In this document: piece by piece, positions 5,024-5,328 of the stretch
Position numbering within the stretch: position 1 is the stretch's first letter
Layout: each line of letters starts with the position of its first letter
Assembly (NCBI GenBank): GCA_002479815.1
Contig: DLPA01000080.1
Location: 2,592-7,919 of the forward strand
Origin: a bacterium UBA7470
GTDB taxonomy: Bacteria > Pseudomonadota > Gammaproteobacteria > Burkholderiales > Burkholderiaceae_C
Direction: 5' to 3'
DNA: 5,328 nt
Notes under the pieces: model-generated
Told to the model about the DNA's origin: nothing
Seen by the model: the letters and a program-made list of their open reading frames with translations, nothing else
Database searches by the model: none
Made by a program: the position numbers and the translations under genes

Positions 5024-5328
5024 GCCAGCCAAGCATCGACCTCAGTCACGATCAGCGTCAAGAATTATTGACCTTGATCCAGCGTGAGCTGCCCCATGTT
5101 GAAATTTGGGCGTTTGGTTCTAGGGTGAAATGGCGGGCACGCCCCAGTTCCGATTTGGATTTGGTGGCGTTTGCCAAGCCAGAGGATGAAGCCCGCGTGT
5201 CGTCCCTGAAAGAAGCAATGGAAGAAAGCTCTTTGCCTTTCCGCGTGGATTTGCTGGTGTGGGACAAGATACCCAAGAGCTTTCAGAAGAACATTCAAGC
5301 GCAATATGTGGTTTTGGTGGAGGGTGGG
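5020..5328 (+). CDS. mntA: Minimal nucleotidyltransferase MntA, antitoxin of HepT (3' end beyond window)
   Basis: The frame stays open for 103 codons to the right edge; relatives are about 100-110 residues, so only a short tail is probably missing. AFGSRVKWRARPSSDLDLVA (31-50) carries an exact GSX10DXD active-site motif (G33, S34, D45, D47), and a third acidic residue sits in FRVDLLVWD (D77), the usual triad of minimal nucleotidyltransferases. The protein would transfer AMP from ATP to the tyrosine of the RX4HXY motif in HepT and so neutralise it; this role comes from studied relatives. The start is taken at 5020, whose ATG overlaps the hepT stop as ATGA. An in-frame ATG at 5014 with a GGGG six bases upstream is an alternative that adds two residues. 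Antitoxin after toxin in one coupled operon fits co-expression of the pair. Confidence 0.9.
   Translation, partial: MSQPSIDLSHDQRQELLTLIQRELPHVEIWAFGSRVKWRARPSSDLDLVAFAKPEDEARVSSLKEAMEESSLPFRVDLLVWDKIPKSFQKNIQAQYVVLVEGG

Overview
The window looks like chromosomal accessory DNA from a Gram-negative, moderately GC-rich bacterium. The style of the proteins (iron alcohol dehydrogenase, HsdM, PIN/RHH pair) suggests a betaproteobacterium of the Burkholderiales type. That placement is an impression from protein style and cannot be settled from the sequence alone.

Left half, minus strand. A PIN-domain toxin gene (687 to 256) is followed 16 bases later by an RHH antitoxin-like gene (239 to beyond base 1), so the toxin is transcribed first. 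Upstream of the pair is a perfect 12-base palindrome plus a matching half-site, a plausible operator. Next on the same strand is a complete iron-containing alcohol dehydrogenase gene (1987 to 821, GTG start).

Middle, 1988-2470 (483 bases with no confident gene). This divergent intergenic region is the most structured part of the window. It holds a 234-base MITE-like element (2120-2353) with 68-base inverted repeats that match at 56 positions. Each repeat carries the same outward-facing sigma70-type promoter (TTGCGT, 17 bases, TACTAT): one points at the dehydrogenase and the other at hsdM. A 55-base direct repeat (1970-2024 and 2380-2434, 49/55 identical) places a second copy of the dehydrogenase ribosome-binding site and start region in the hsdM leader. 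There it would be transcribed antisense to the dehydrogenase mRNA start.

Right half, plus strand. A tightly packed operon reads hsdM (type I restriction-modification methyltransferase), then a DUF1016/YhcG N-terminal domain fragment lacking its PDDEXK nuclease half, then hepT (HEPN toxin with an RX4HXY motif), then mntA (nucleotidyltransferase antitoxin with GSX10DXD, running off the right edge). All junctions are stop/start overlaps of 4 to 8 bases, which suggests co-transcription and translational coupling. hsdS and hsdR are not in the window and may lie further right. The apparent assembly is a type I modification gene that acquired a HepT/MntA toxin-antitoxin pair, with the junction falling where the DUF1016 protein loses its nuclease domain.
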